This document shows, piece by piece, positions 38,937-46,727 of a stretch of DNA of 64,000 bases. The position numbers and the translations under genes were made by a program. The stretch lies in contig NZ_JAAXOQ010000015.1 of NCBI RefSeq assembly GCF_012396015.1, positions 1-64,000 on the forward strand, in the 5' to 3' direction. Below the pieces are notes generated by a model that searched no databases, was not told where the DNA came from, and saw nothing but the letters and a program-made list of their open reading frames with translations. The first letter of the stretch is position 1. Each line of letters starts with the position of its first letter. The DNA is from Tsukamurella spumae (GTDB lineage Bacteria > Actinomycetota > Actinomycetes > Mycobacteriales > Mycobacteriaceae).

Positions 38937-39397
38937 CTCGCGCCGCGTTTCGCGGCGAATTCTCAGAGTTCACGCAGGTCATAGCCGTGGCGCGAAGTGG
39001 GGGAAGCGACGCGTCCGGGCGCGGCGGACTTCGTCACATCCGTCCACAGGCCGCAACCACAGCGATCGATGTGATTGCTGAGGCACGATTGATTTCGGTA
39101 GGACCGCCCGTGGGGAGAAGTGGGGAAACCGGGTGGGGAGAAGTGGGGAGGCTCGGTCCGACCAGCCTCAGGTCGGCACGGGACCGGCGGCAGGAGGCGG
39201 GCGCGGATGCCGTCCTCGGACGCGGTCGTCCCCCACGCGGCGGTTCATCCCCCACGCCGGGGTTCGTCCCCCACCCGACGCCGGTCGTTTCCTGGGGGAG
39301 GCGTCGTCCCCCACGCCACGCCGTCGTCCCCCACGCGGTGAATCCACGGCGGGGCCCGCTCCGGGCAGGCGACGCTCGTTTCGCTCAGGGCGCAACG

Positions 39398-39426
39398 AAA
39401 AAGCCGCCGACCATCAGGTCGGCGGC
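39398..39426 (-). terminator. Intrinsic terminator of the DUF3040 gene
   Basis: Minus-strand hairpin with a perfect 10-bp stem (GCCGCCGACC at 39403-39412 against GGTCGGCGGC at 39417-39426), a 4-base loop and, on the minus strand, a run of five T residues at 39398-39402. It lies 18 bp beyond the DUF3040 stop and insulates the mraZ region from upstream transcription. Confidence 0.9.
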
Positions 39427-39444
39427 TTGTTCAGCTCTGCGAAC

Positions 39445-39870
39445 TCAGGGGAAGCGGCGGCGGAAGCGCTCCTCCATGCGGGCGACGAAGGACTGCCCGG
39501 AGGCGCGCGCGCCTCCGGTGCCGCGTCCGCGGCCCGAGCGGGTGCGCACGGAACCGTCCTCACCGACGGTGCCGCGCGGCCCCTTGCTGGACGGCCCGGA
39601 CCACAGGGCGTAGATCACGGAGCCGAACATCAGCAGGAAGCCGATGAGGCCGACGATCACGCCGATCTGCAGATTGCCGACGCTCAGTGTCATACCTGCG
39701 ATGAGCAGCATCAGTCCGACCGCGAAGCCGATCGCGGCGAACACCCGACGCTTGCCCGTAGCGCCGCCGAACCGGCCGCCGCGTACGTTCGACGCGAACT
39801 TCGGGTCCTCGGCATAGAGCGCGCTCTCGATCTGGTCGAGCATGCGCTGTTCGTGCTCGGAGAGTGGCAC
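39445..39870 (-). CDS. DUF3040 family membrane protein
   Basis: 141 residues. The N-terminal VPLSEHEQRMLDQIESALYAEDPKFASNVRG is the DUF3040 hallmark; two membrane helices follow (about 49-70 and 74-96), then a basic Gly/Arg-rich tail. GTG 39870 is chosen because AAGGAGG lies 5 bases upstream; an earlier in-frame start at 39888 would overlap this site. Equivalent to Rv2169c, always near mraZ in Mycobacteriales. Function unknown. Terminated by the hairpin downstream. Confidence 0.88.
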   Translation of the reverse strand: MPLSEHEQRMLDQIESALYAEDPKFASNVRGGRFGGATGKRRVFAAIGFAVGLMLLIAGMTLSVGNLQIGVIVGLIGFLLMFGSVIYALWSGPSSKGPRGTVGEDGSVRTRSGRGRGTGGARASGQSFVARMEERFRRRFP

Positions 39871-39976
39871 GTTCCCCTCCTTCAGCACTCATGGGGTCCA
39901 ACTCCTGGCTTCCATGATACGAGGCTTGCGAGCACACGACCACCATCCACCGAACAATTAGCGCCCACTGTGAGAT

Positions 39977-40390
39977 TTATGCGGCGCGACTCAGGTCCGA
40001 CTCGACGGAATTCAGGAAGCTCTGCACGCGGCCGTGCAGCACGGCCACCTCCTCGGCACTGACGGTGCGCGCCGTGGTCTCCAGCGCGGCGACCACACCG
40101 GACACCGAGGTGAAGTAGGCGACCCACTCCGCGTACCCCGGAGCGGCCTTCGCGAGCCGCAGCCACGCGTTGCGCGTGGGGCGCCGCACGCCCGTCTCCC
40201 GCTCCGCCAGGAGCGCGGCCGCGCCGCGCAGCGCGGCGTGGTAGATCTCACGGTACTGATCGGCGGGTGCCGGCGAGCCGCCGGCGCGGGCGAGGAACTG
40301 GTCCGCGCGGTCCAGGATCCGGGCAGCGCCCGACTCCCCGACACGGCGGCGGGACCCGATGTGATCGATCCGCGCCTTCGATTCGACCAT
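39977..40390 (-). CDS. SAV_6107-like HEPN domain protein
   Basis: 137-residue, mostly helical protein. The stretch YREIYHAALRGAAALLAERETGVRRPTRNAWLRLAKAAPGYAEWVAYF resembles the SAV_6107 HEPN family of Actinobacteria. HEPN proteins are often RNases or nucleotidyltransferase partners, but a clear catalytic RxxxxH is not visible, so nuclease activity is doubtful. Start ATG 40390 is supported by AGGAGGAAGGTC. It is divergent from the GNAT gene and 106 bp upstream of the DUF3040 gene on the same strand. Confidence 0.7.
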   Translation of the reverse strand: MVESKARIDHIGSRRRVGESGAARILDRADQFLARAGGSPAPADQYREIYHAALRGAAALLAERETGVRRPTRNAWLRLAKAAPGYAEWVAYFTSVSGVVAALETTARTVSAEEVAVLHGRVQSFLNSVESDLSRAA

Positions 40391-40622
40391 GACCTTCCTC
40401 CTGCTCCGTGGAACTTCTCGCTCTTACCGCTGTGTTGTACCGGACGGGACTGACACGTAACGCTTCCCTCGTTCCGCGCCAGCCCCGCCGGAAGGACCGG
40501 GACCGACGTACCCGCCCCGGCGCCAGAACATGCGCGCCAATCCGATGGTCCGTGATCGAACAATCATTCGATCACTTCTAATATAGCGTGAGTGTCCGAC
40601 ACGTCAAGGGAAAGGTCGATCC

Positions 40623-41255
40623 GTGAGCGCAGTGATCCCGCAGGCCCCGCGGATCCACGCCCTCTCCCCCCACGACGCCACGTTGTGGCTGCCCGCGGCC
40701 CTGCAGATCTACGTGGCGGCCATGGACTACCCGGCGGGGACGGAGGCGCACCGTCTGCCGATGTGGCGCGAGCACCTGAACCGCCCCGGGTACGCCGCGT
40801 TCGGGGCCGTCCAGGCACTCCCGGCGGCGGACGGACGCCCCGTCGACCATCTGGTGGGCATCGCGTACGGCTACAGCGGCGCGGGCGATCAGTGGTGGAA
40901 CCGTCAGCTCCGCGTGGGGCTGCGCCAGCGCGGCCTGTCCCCCGCCGCGATCGACACCGTGGCCGGCGACTACTTCGAGCTGACCGAACTGCACGTGCAC
41001 CCCGCGGCTCAGGGCCACGGGGTGGGCAACGCGCTGCTCACCGCCCTCCTCGCGGACCGCCCCGAGCCTCGGGTCCTGCTCTCCACCCCGGAGGTCGCCG
41101 CCGAGCAGAACCGGGCGTGGAAGCTCTACCGCCGCACCGGCTTCTACGACGTGCTGCGCGACTTCCGGTTCTCCGGCGACCCCCGCCCGTTCGCGGTCCT
41201 CGGCCACGACCTGCCCTTCGTCGCTCCCCCGCCCTTCACCCCACCCGCACGATGA
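40623..41255 (+). CDS. GNAT family N-acetyltransferase (Rv2170-like)
   Basis: 210 residues. The acetyl-CoA-binding region is LTELHVHPAAQGHGVGNALLTALL (the QGxGxG/A motif) and the C-terminal RAWKLYRRTGFYDVLRDF is the usual GNAT end motif. Position beside an lppM-like gene matches Rv2170, reported to acetylate protein or drug lysine analogues; I cannot assign the substrate here. GTG 40623 is the start, with AAGGGAAAGG upstream, and ATGA overlap couples it to the oxidoreductase. An AT-rich TAATATAG near 40580 may be the -10. Confidence 0.88.
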   Translation: MSAVIPQAPRIHALSPHDATLWLPAALQIYVAAMDYPAGTEAHRLPMWREHLNRPGYAAFGAVQALPAADGRPVDHLVGIAYGYSGAGDQWWNRQLRVGLRQRGLSPAAIDTVAGDYFELTELHVHPAAQGHGVGNALLTALLADRPEPRVLLSTPEVAAEQNRAWKLYRRTGFYDVLRDFRFSGDPRPFAVLGHDLPFVAPPPFTPPAR

Positions 41256-42832
41256 CCGCTCAGGTCGACGTCGCCGTCGTCGGCTCCGGCCACAACGCGC
41301 TGGTCGGCGCCGCGTACCTGGCGGCGCAGGGCCGCTCCGTCGCGGTCTTCGAAGCCGACGCGGTGCCGGGCGGCGCGGTCAGCACCGTCGAGCGGTTCCC
41401 CGGCTACCGCGTGGATCGCGGCTCGTCGGCGCACCTGATGTTCCGGCACACCGGGATCGCCGAGGAACTCGACCTCGCGGCGCACGGCCTGCACTACCTC
41501 GACTGCGACCCCTGGGCGTTCGCGCCCACCCCGCCGGGGTCCGACGCGCCGCCGATCGTGTTCCGCACGGACCTGGACGCGACCGCGGCGTCGATCGCCG
41601 CGGCGTGCGGCGACCGGGAGGCGGCGGCGTACCGTCGGTTCGTCGCGGACTGGACGCCCCGCGCGCGAGCGACCATGGCGGCGTTCGGCGCATCCCCCAC
41701 CGCGCCCCGACTCGGCCGCGCGTTCTGGCCCACCAAGGGCCGCATGAGCATCACGCAGCTCTCCCGCACCTACCTCACCTCCGGCGACCAGCTGCTGGAC
41801 GAGTACTTCGACGACGAGCGGCTCAAGGCCGCGCTCGCCTGGTTCGGCGCGCAGTCCGGGCCGGCGATGAGCGAGCCCGGTACCGCCCCGATGGTCGGCT
41901 TCGCCGCCCTCCTGCACACGCTCCCGCCCGGCCGCGCCGTCGGCGGCAGCGGCGCGCTCACCCGGGCCCTGCTCGCCCGCCTGGCGTCCGACGGTGGCAC
42001 CGTCGCGCTGGGCACGCCCGTCACCGCCCTGCGCCGCACGGGCACGCAGTGGGAGGTCACCGTCGCCGGACCCGACGGTGCGCGCACCCTCCGGGCCCGC
42101 ACCGTGCTCGCCGGCTGCCACGTCCTGACCACGCTGGACCTGCTGGACCGCGGCGGCTACGACGCCGCCCGGATCGCGGCGTGGCGCAGGAGCATCCAGG
42201 TCGGGCCCGGCGTCGGGATGGTGCTGCGGCTCGGCACGACCGCGCCACCCGGGTTCGACGGGGTGCCGCTCGCCGATCAGGCCGGGCTCGGCCTGCTCAC
42301 CGCGGACCGCGGCCACCTGGCCCGCGCCCGCGGCGACATGCTGGCCGGGGACGCGCCCCGTCGGCCCGCGGTACTGGCGATGACCTTCTCGGGCCTGGAC
42401 CCGTCGATCGCGCCCCCGGGCCGGCACAACACCACGCTGTGGGCCCAGTGGTACCCCTACGCGCTGGGCGGTGGTGGCGACTGGGCCGCCGTCGCCGACG
42501 CGGAGGCCGACCGGATCGTCGCGGAGACGGAGCGCTGGGCGCCCGGGTTCGCGGCCACGATCGAGCACCGGCACGTGCAGACCCCGGCGAGCCTGGAGAG
42601 CGAGCTGGGGCTGCGCGGCGGGAACGTCATGCACGTGGAGATGGCGCTGCACAACATGCTGCTCTTCCGGCCGGTCCCGGAGCTCGCCGGCGGCCGGGTC
42701 CCCGGGGCGCCGGGCCTCGCGCTGGCCGGCGCGTCGATGCATCCCGGCGGCGGCGTGAACGGATCCAGCGGGCGGATCGCGGCGCGGCTTCTCGCCCGCG
42801 ACCTGGGGCACCTGGCACGATGGCGTCCGTGA
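41252..42832 (+). CDS. Phytoene desaturase-like FAD-dependent oxidoreductase
   Basis: 526 residues. The N-terminal dinucleotide-binding motif VAVVGSGHNALVGAAYLAAQGRSVAVFE and the C-terminal LALAGASMHPGGGVNGSSGRIAARLLARD, the second FAD contact, match the CrtI/amine-oxidase-like oxidoreductases. Related proteins include carotenoid desaturases and human PYROXD2-like enzymes; the NALVGAAYLA form is nearer the latter, so a carotenoid role should not be assumed. ATG 41252 overlaps the GNAT stop. It separates the Rv2170- and Rv2171-like genes, which are adjacent in M. tuberculosis. Confidence 0.85.
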   Translation: MTAQVDVAVVGSGHNALVGAAYLAAQGRSVAVFEADAVPGGAVSTVERFPGYRVDRGSSAHLMFRHTGIAEELDLAAHGLHYLDCDPWAFAPTPPGSDAPPIVFRTDLDATAASIAAACGDREAAAYRRFVADWTPRARATMAAFGASPTAPRLGRAFWPTKGRMSITQLSRTYLTSGDQLLDEYFDDERLKAALAWFGAQSGPAMSEPGTAPMVGFAALLHTLPPGRAVGGSGALTRALLARLASDGGTVALGTPVTALRRTGTQWEVTVAGPDGARTLRARTVLAGCHVLTTLDLLDRGGYDAARIAAWRRSIQVGPGVGMVLRLGTTAPPGFDGVPLADQAGLGLLTADRGHLARARGDMLAGDAPRRPAVLAMTFSGLDPSIAPPGRHNTTLWAQWYPYALGGGGDWAAVADAEADRIVAETERWAPGFAATIEHRHVQTPASLESELGLRGGNVMHVEMALHNMLLFRPVPELAGGRVPGAPGLALAGASMHPGGGVNGSSGRIAARLLARDLGHLARWRP

Positions 42833-43539
42833 CTCTCCGAAGGATGCTCGCGGCGCTGGCGGTACTGCTGCTCGTCGCCGCCCCAGCCGCGTGCTCGAGC
42901 CCGGGCCCCGGCGACCGGATGTCGGGCAAGATCGTCGCCGCGCAGACCCCGGCGTCGAGCGCCGAGGGGCCGCAGCTGGCCGCGCCGGGCGAGCTGCGCG
43001 GCCTCGCGGAGGTCAAGGCGTACGACTCGAACGGCAAAGTCGGCACCCAGATGATCTTCACGACCGTCACCTTCGGTCAGTTCAACCAGCTGGGCGAGGT
43101 GGTCTCGCAGGCCTTCGACACCTCGGCCGCCTCCATCAAGATGCGGGTGCAGCGCACGGGCGGCACCGTCGTCCTCTCCGGCACGGCGGACCTGTCGTCG
43201 CTGGCCCCGAACTCCGCGGTGATCGTGGTCCAGCTGCAGTTCCCGGGCCCCGTCACCGCCACGAACGGCCAGCAGGACGCCGACGACCTGGTGACCTGGA
43301 CCCTCAATGCCGGCACCTCCGCGTCCTTGACCGCCGAGGCCGAGTACGCGGATCCCTCGATCGCGTCGTTCACCACGTGGGCGTGGATCACCGCACTGGT
43401 CGCCTTCCTCGCGGCCGCGATCACGGCCGCGGCGGCCTACGTCCGCCGCGATCGCAGCCCCAAGCCGGGGCAGGAGTCGGCCGAGCCCGAGTCGCTCATC
43501 GAACTGCCGCAGTGGCTGCGGGAGAAGCTGAACCGCTAG
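42829..43539 (+). CDS. lppM: LppM-like lipoprotein (DUF3153)
   Basis: About 236 residues, starting at GTG 42829, which overlaps the oxidoreductase stop (GTGA); ATG 42820 is a 3-codon-longer alternative. The signal sequence ends in APAAC/SS, a lipobox. A beta-rich domain follows (residues about 20-170), then one C-terminal membrane helix (FTTWAWITALVAFLAAAITAAAAYV) and a short charged cytoplasmic tail ending in IELPQWLREKLNR. This matches Rv2171 LppM, whose domain binds phosphatidylinositol mannosides and which has been linked to host phagosome effects. Position before metF agrees. Confidence 0.85.
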   Translation: MTLRRMLAALAVLLLVAAPAACSSPGPGDRMSGKIVAAQTPASSAEGPQLAAPGELRGLAEVKAYDSNGKVGTQMIFTTVTFGQFNQLGEVVSQAFDTSAASIKMRVQRTGGTVVLSGTADLSSLAPNSAVIVVQLQFPGPVTATNGQQDADDLVTWTLNAGTSASLTAEAEYADPSIASFTTWAWITALVAFLAAAITAAAAYVRRDRSPKPGQESAEPESLIELPQWLREKLNR

Positions 43540-43574
43540 GCCGGATCGCATCCGACCCGAACCGGGACCGGGAG

Positions 43575-44507
43575 TTACACGCCGACCGGCAGCATCGAGA
43601 GGTTCTCCAGGACCTCCGAGGTGGCCTTGGCGAAGTTCAGGGTGCAGAAGTGCAGCGCCGGCGCGCCCTCGGCGATGAGCCGCTCCCCCATCCGGGTGGC
43701 GATCTCGATGCCGGCGGCACGCACCGCGGCGCGGTTCTCCTCCGGGCCGTCGCCGGCAGCCGCGCGCAGCTCGGCGCGCATGGCCTCCGGGATCTTCGCG
43801 TTGGACAGCTCCGCCATGCGTGAGACCGACTTCAGCGAGGTGATCGGCATGATGCCCGGGATCAACGGCTTGACACCCTGCTCCGGGTCGAAGTCCGTCA
43901 CCGCGTCCCGCAGCCGCAGGTAGTCGTCCACGTCGAAGAACATCTGGGTGATCGAGTAGTCCGCGCCGGCCCGCAGCTTGTTCGCGAAGTACCGCACGTC
44001 GCTGTCCTGGTCCGGCGACCGGTGGTGCCCCTCGGGGAACGCGGCCACGCCCACGTGGAAGTCGCCCAGCTCGCGCACCAGCTCGACGACCTCACTGGCG
44101 TACTTCAGGCCCTGCGGGTGCCGCACCCAGCGCCCCAGCGGGTCGCCGGGCGGGTCGCCGCGGAGCACGAGCACATTGCGCACGTCCCGATCCGCGTACG
44201 CACCCATGAGCGCGCGCAGCTCCGAGATGCTGTGGTTCACGGCGGTCAGGTGCGCCACGGGCAGCAGCGTCGTCGTCTCGGCGATCTCTCCGGTCACCCG
44301 CACCGTGCGATCACGCGTCGAGCCGCCCGCGCCGTAGGTCATGGACACGAACGCCGGGTCCATCCGCTCGAAGGTCCGGACCGCGCGCCACAGCCGGGCC
44401 TCGCCCTCGGCGTCCCGCGGCGGCATGAACTCGACCGAGAACGGCATTCGCCCGCTCGCGCGCACGGCGTCGAGGCGGTCGAGTACGGTCCGGCTTTGTT
44501 CGGTCAC
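43575..44507 (-). CDS. metF: Methylenetetrahydrofolate reductase
   Basis: 310-residue TIM-barrel flavoenzyme reducing 5,10-methylene-THF to 5-methyl-THF for methionine synthesis. FSVEFMPPRD holds the catalytic Glu (E26); FVSMTYGAGGSTRDRT, LVLRGDPPGD, YFANKLRAGADYSITQMFFDVDDYLRL and IPGIMPITSLK are standard MetF motifs. GTG 44507 is chosen because upstream codons run into the divergent prenyltransferase and lack homology. 24 bp separate it from that gene, so the promoters overlap. Convergent with lppM. Corresponds to Rv2172c. Confidence 0.93.
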   Translation of the reverse strand: MTEQSRTVLDRLDAVRASGRMPFSVEFMPPRDAEGEARLWRAVRTFERMDPAFVSMTYGAGGSTRDRTVRVTGEIAETTTLLPVAHLTAVNHSISELRALMGAYADRDVRNVLVLRGDPPGDPLGRWVRHPQGLKYASEVVELVRELGDFHVGVAAFPEGHHRSPDQDSDVRYFANKLRAGADYSITQMFFDVDDYLRLRDAVTDFDPEQGVKPLIPGIMPITSLKSVSRMAELSNAKIPEAMRAELRAAAGDGPEENRAAVRAAGIEIATRMGERLIAEGAPALHFCTLNFAKATSEVLENLSMLPVGV

Positions 44508-44531
44508 GCCTCTAAGAATAGGTTTGCGGGT

Positions 44532-45620
44532 ATGACGCTGCCCGTCGCCCCGCCCCGGACCGCTCTCGCCGATATTGCGGCGGCCGTGCAGCCGCAGCTC
44601 GAAAGCTTCCTCGAAGAGCGTCGTGACCTGGTCGAACCCGTCGGTCCGGTGTTCGCGGAGGCCACCGCCGGCCTGGCCCGCTTCGTTTTGCGCGGCGGTA
44701 AGCGTATTCGCCCCGCCTTCGCCTGGACGGGGTGGCTGGCGGGCGGCGGGCAGCCCGACGGAGCCGTGGCCGAGGCGGCCCTGCGGGCCTGCTCCTCCCT
44801 GGAGTTCGTGCAGGCGTGCGCACTCATCCACGACGACATCATCGACGCCTCGCTCACCCGCCGCGGCCACCCCACGACCCACCGCGAGTTCGCGCAGCTG
44901 CACGCCGCGCGCGGCTGGTCGGGATCGTCGGAGAAGTTCGGGGAGGCGACGGCGATCCTGCTCGGCGACCTGGCCTTGGCGTGGGCCGACGACATGTTCC
45001 TCGGGGCCGGCCTCGAGCCGGAGCGGTACCTGCGCGCCGCGCGCGCCTGGGCCGCGATGCGCACCGAGGTGCTCGGTGGCCAGCTGCTCGACATCGTGGG
45101 CGAGGCCGCCCGCGACGAGTCGGCCGACGCGGCGGAGCGCGTGGTGCGGTTCAAGACCGCGGGCTACACCGTCGAGCGGCCGTTGCACGTGGGTGCGGCG
45201 CTCGCGGGCGCGTCCGACGAGGCGATCTCCGCACTGCGCGCGATCGGCGTCGACCTCGGCGTGGCCTTCCAGCTGCGCGACGATCTGCTGGGCGCCTTCG
45301 GCGACCCCGCGGTCACCGGCAAGCCCTCGGGCGACGACCTGCGGTCCGGCAAGCACACGCCGATGCTCGCGCACGCCCTGGCCTGCGGGGGCGACGCGGC
45401 CACCGAGCTGCGCGCGCTGGTCGGTACCGACCTCGACGACGCGGGCGTCGAACGCGCCCGCGCCGCGCTCCGGGCGACGGGGGCACCGTCGGCCATGCAG
45501 GCGCGGGTCGAGGAGCTGACGGCCCGGGCCACCTCCGCCCTCGCGCAGGCTCCCATCGCCGACGATGCGCGGCCGGTCCTGGCCCGCCTCGCCGCGGTGC
45601 TGGTGGACCGGTCGGCCTGA
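44532..45620 (+). CDS. idsA2: Polyprenyl (geranylgeranyl-type) diphosphate synthase
   Basis: 362-residue trans-prenyltransferase. The first Asp-rich motif is DDIID (101-105) in ACALIHDDIIDAS and the second is QLRDDLLGAFGD, in which DDxxD is replaced by DDxxG as common in bacterial short-chain enzymes. GGKRIRP (55-61) and FKTAGYTVERPLHVG are further conserved parts. It condenses IPP with allylic diphosphates in isoprenoid supply; chain length is probably C15-C20 but cannot be fixed by eye. Homologue of Rv2173. In M. tuberculosis mptA follows directly; here 7 kb of iron and redox genes intervene. Confidence 0.9.
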   Translation: MTLPVAPPRTALADIAAAVQPQLESFLEERRDLVEPVGPVFAEATAGLARFVLRGGKRIRPAFAWTGWLAGGGQPDGAVAEAALRACSSLEFVQACALIHDDIIDASLTRRGHPTTHREFAQLHAARGWSGSSEKFGEATAILLGDLALAWADDMFLGAGLEPERYLRAARAWAAMRTEVLGGQLLDIVGEAARDESADAAERVVRFKTAGYTVERPLHVGAALAGASDEAISALRAIGVDLGVAFQLRDDLLGAFGDPAVTGKPSGDDLRSGKHTPMLAHALACGGDAATELRALVGTDLDDAGVERARAALRATGAPSAMQARVEELTARATSALAQAPIADDARPVLARLAAVLVDRSA

Positions 45621-45640
45621 CCGCGACGCGCACCACGATC

Positions 45641-45659
45641 TTTGCTTAGGCAATCCTAG
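45641..45659 (+). promoter_or_regulatory. IdeR/DtxR iron box
   Basis: TTTGCTTAGGCAATCCTAG matches the consensus TTAGGTTAGGCTAACCTAA at 14 of 19 positions, with the core TTAGGC and CCTA halves intact. It sits 72 bp before the start of the siderophore-binding lipoprotein, within the probable promoter. Repression by iron-loaded IdeR/DtxR would restrict the operon to iron starvation. Count made by eye. Confidence 0.75.
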
Positions 45660-45731
45660 GTACATGCAGTAGAGTTGCTTCGCGATGTGATTGTCCATCG
45701 TTTAACAGTTCTTTGCCGAAGGAGTCTTTGC

Positions 45732-46727
45732 ATGTTCACCCGCTCCCGCAAGGCCGCGCCCGTCGCGGCCGCGCTGATGGCCGCGAGCCTCGTGTTCGCC
45801 GGCTGCTCCACCACCGGCGCCGACGATGACAAGCCCGCCGCATCCGGCGAGAAGATCACCGTCAGCACCAACAAGGGTGACGTCCAGGTCCCGAAGAACC
45901 CCAAGCGCGTGGTCGTCCTCGACAACACCAGCGCGGAGACCGTCAAGGCCTTCGGCATCACCCCCGTCGCGATCCCCAAGGGCCTGTTCGCCAAGAGCGT
46001 TCTGGGCGAATGGATCTCGAACCAGGAGATCAAGGACACCGGAACCCACGCGGAGCCGAAGTTCGACGTGATCGAGGACGTCAAGCCCGACCTGATCATC
46101 GGAGGCTACCGATTCGCCAAGTCCGAGGGCGATATCAAGAAGATCGCCGAGAAGACCGGTGCCGCCTTCATCGACATCGCCGCGGAGGACGGCGCGCCGA
46201 AGGGCCGCGTCGAGACCATGCGGGATTCGACCATCACCTTGGGCAAGATCTTCGGCAAGGACGAGCAGGCCAAGCAGATCGTCGCCGATTTCGACAAGCA
46301 CCTCGAGGCGGCGAAGGCGCAGGCCACCGGCCAGAGTGTGTTCCTCTCGGTCGTCAGCGGCGGCAAGATCGACAACGGCGCCAAGCGGATGCAGCCCTTC
46401 GTCGCGCCGCTGAACCTCAAGGACGTCTTCGCCGGCCAGGGCGGCGATACGCACACCAACTCCGGCCTGTCGCCCGAGGCGATCGCCCAGGCGAACCCGC
46501 AGTGGGTCATCGTGATGGACCGGGACGCGGCGGTGCCGCCCAAGGACGGCGGCAAGCCCCGGACGGCCGCCGAGGTCTTCCGCGCGCAGGACGCCTTCGC
46601 CGGAGTCGAGTTCGCGCAGAAGGACCGCATCTTCTACCTGGACAACGACTTCTACCTGCGCGAGGGCATCCAGGACTACGGCGAGAACTACGCCAAGCTG
46701 GCCGAGGCCGTCGCCGCGAAGAAGTGA
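45732..46727 (+). CDS. Ferric-siderophore ABC transporter substrate-binding lipoprotein
   Basis: 331-residue class III binding protein. Signal sequence ends in the lipobox VFAGC/S. The mature part has the FatB/CeuE/YclQ pattern: RVVVLDNTSAETVKAFGITPVAIP, KPDLIIGGYRF, SGLSPEAIAQANPQWVIVMDRD and the long linking helix. This subgroup binds ferric catecholate or petrobactin-like siderophores. ATG 45732 has AAGGAG eight bases upstream. First gene of an iron-regulated operon and coupled to the permease by GTGA. The substrate is inferred at class level only. Confidence 0.9.
   Translation: MFTRSRKAAPVAAALMAASLVFAGCSTTGADDDKPAASGEKITVSTNKGDVQVPKNPKRVVVLDNTSAETVKAFGITPVAIPKGLFAKSVLGEWISNQEIKDTGTHAEPKFDVIEDVKPDLIIGGYRFAKSEGDIKKIAEKTGAAFIDIAAEDGAPKGRVETMRDSTITLGKIFGKDEQAKQIVADFDKHLEAAKAQATGQSVFLSVVSGGKIDNGAKRMQPFVAPLNLKDVFAGQGGDTHTNSGLSPEAIAQANPQWVIVMDRDAAVPPKDGGKPRTAAEVFRAQDAFAGVEFAQKDRIFYLDNDFYLREGIQDYGENYAKLAEAVAAKK

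Larger units (their letters stand above)
38824..39444. other. Non-coding region upstream of mraZ with distal GTGGGG box field
   Basis: About 620 bp without a credible gene. Besides the mraZ promoter and operator, plus-strand GTGG boxes occur at 38987 and 38997 (10 apart) and GTGGGG at 39110, 39120, 39133 and 39143 (10, 13, 10 apart). Minus-strand GTGGGGGA boxes occur at 39230, 39249, 39268, 39308 and 39328, about 19-20 bases apart (one 40). The open frames across it are repetitive Pro/Arg peptides generated by these repeats and are not considered genes. The left plus-strand set also fits a G-quadruplex pattern. Confidence 0.75.

Noticed and set aside
21571-39075. Shared 12-mer ATCGATGTGATT upstream of sepF and in the mraZ region
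   Set aside because: A single 12-base match is expected by chance many times in a window of this size.
39228-39340. CRISPR-like array of CGTCCCCCACG repeats
   Set aside because: Repeat units are only about 11 bp, spacers 8-9 bp and partly similar, and no cas gene is present.
39133-40062. Plus-strand ORF over the GTGGGG field with repeated SSPT / VVPH peptides
   Set aside because: The repeats come from DNA-level box repeats, all three frames give similar Pro/Arg-rich peptides, and the frame runs against the DUF3040 gene.
42829-42900. Carotenoid biosynthesis cluster suggested by the CrtI-like protein
   Set aside because: No crtB or other carotenoid gene is adjacent, and the motif form is closer to PYROXD2-like enzymes.
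43575-45698. Long metF fusion reading into the prenyltransferase gene
   Set aside because: The upstream part is antisense to idsA2 and lacks homology; GTG 44507 gives a normal-length MetF.
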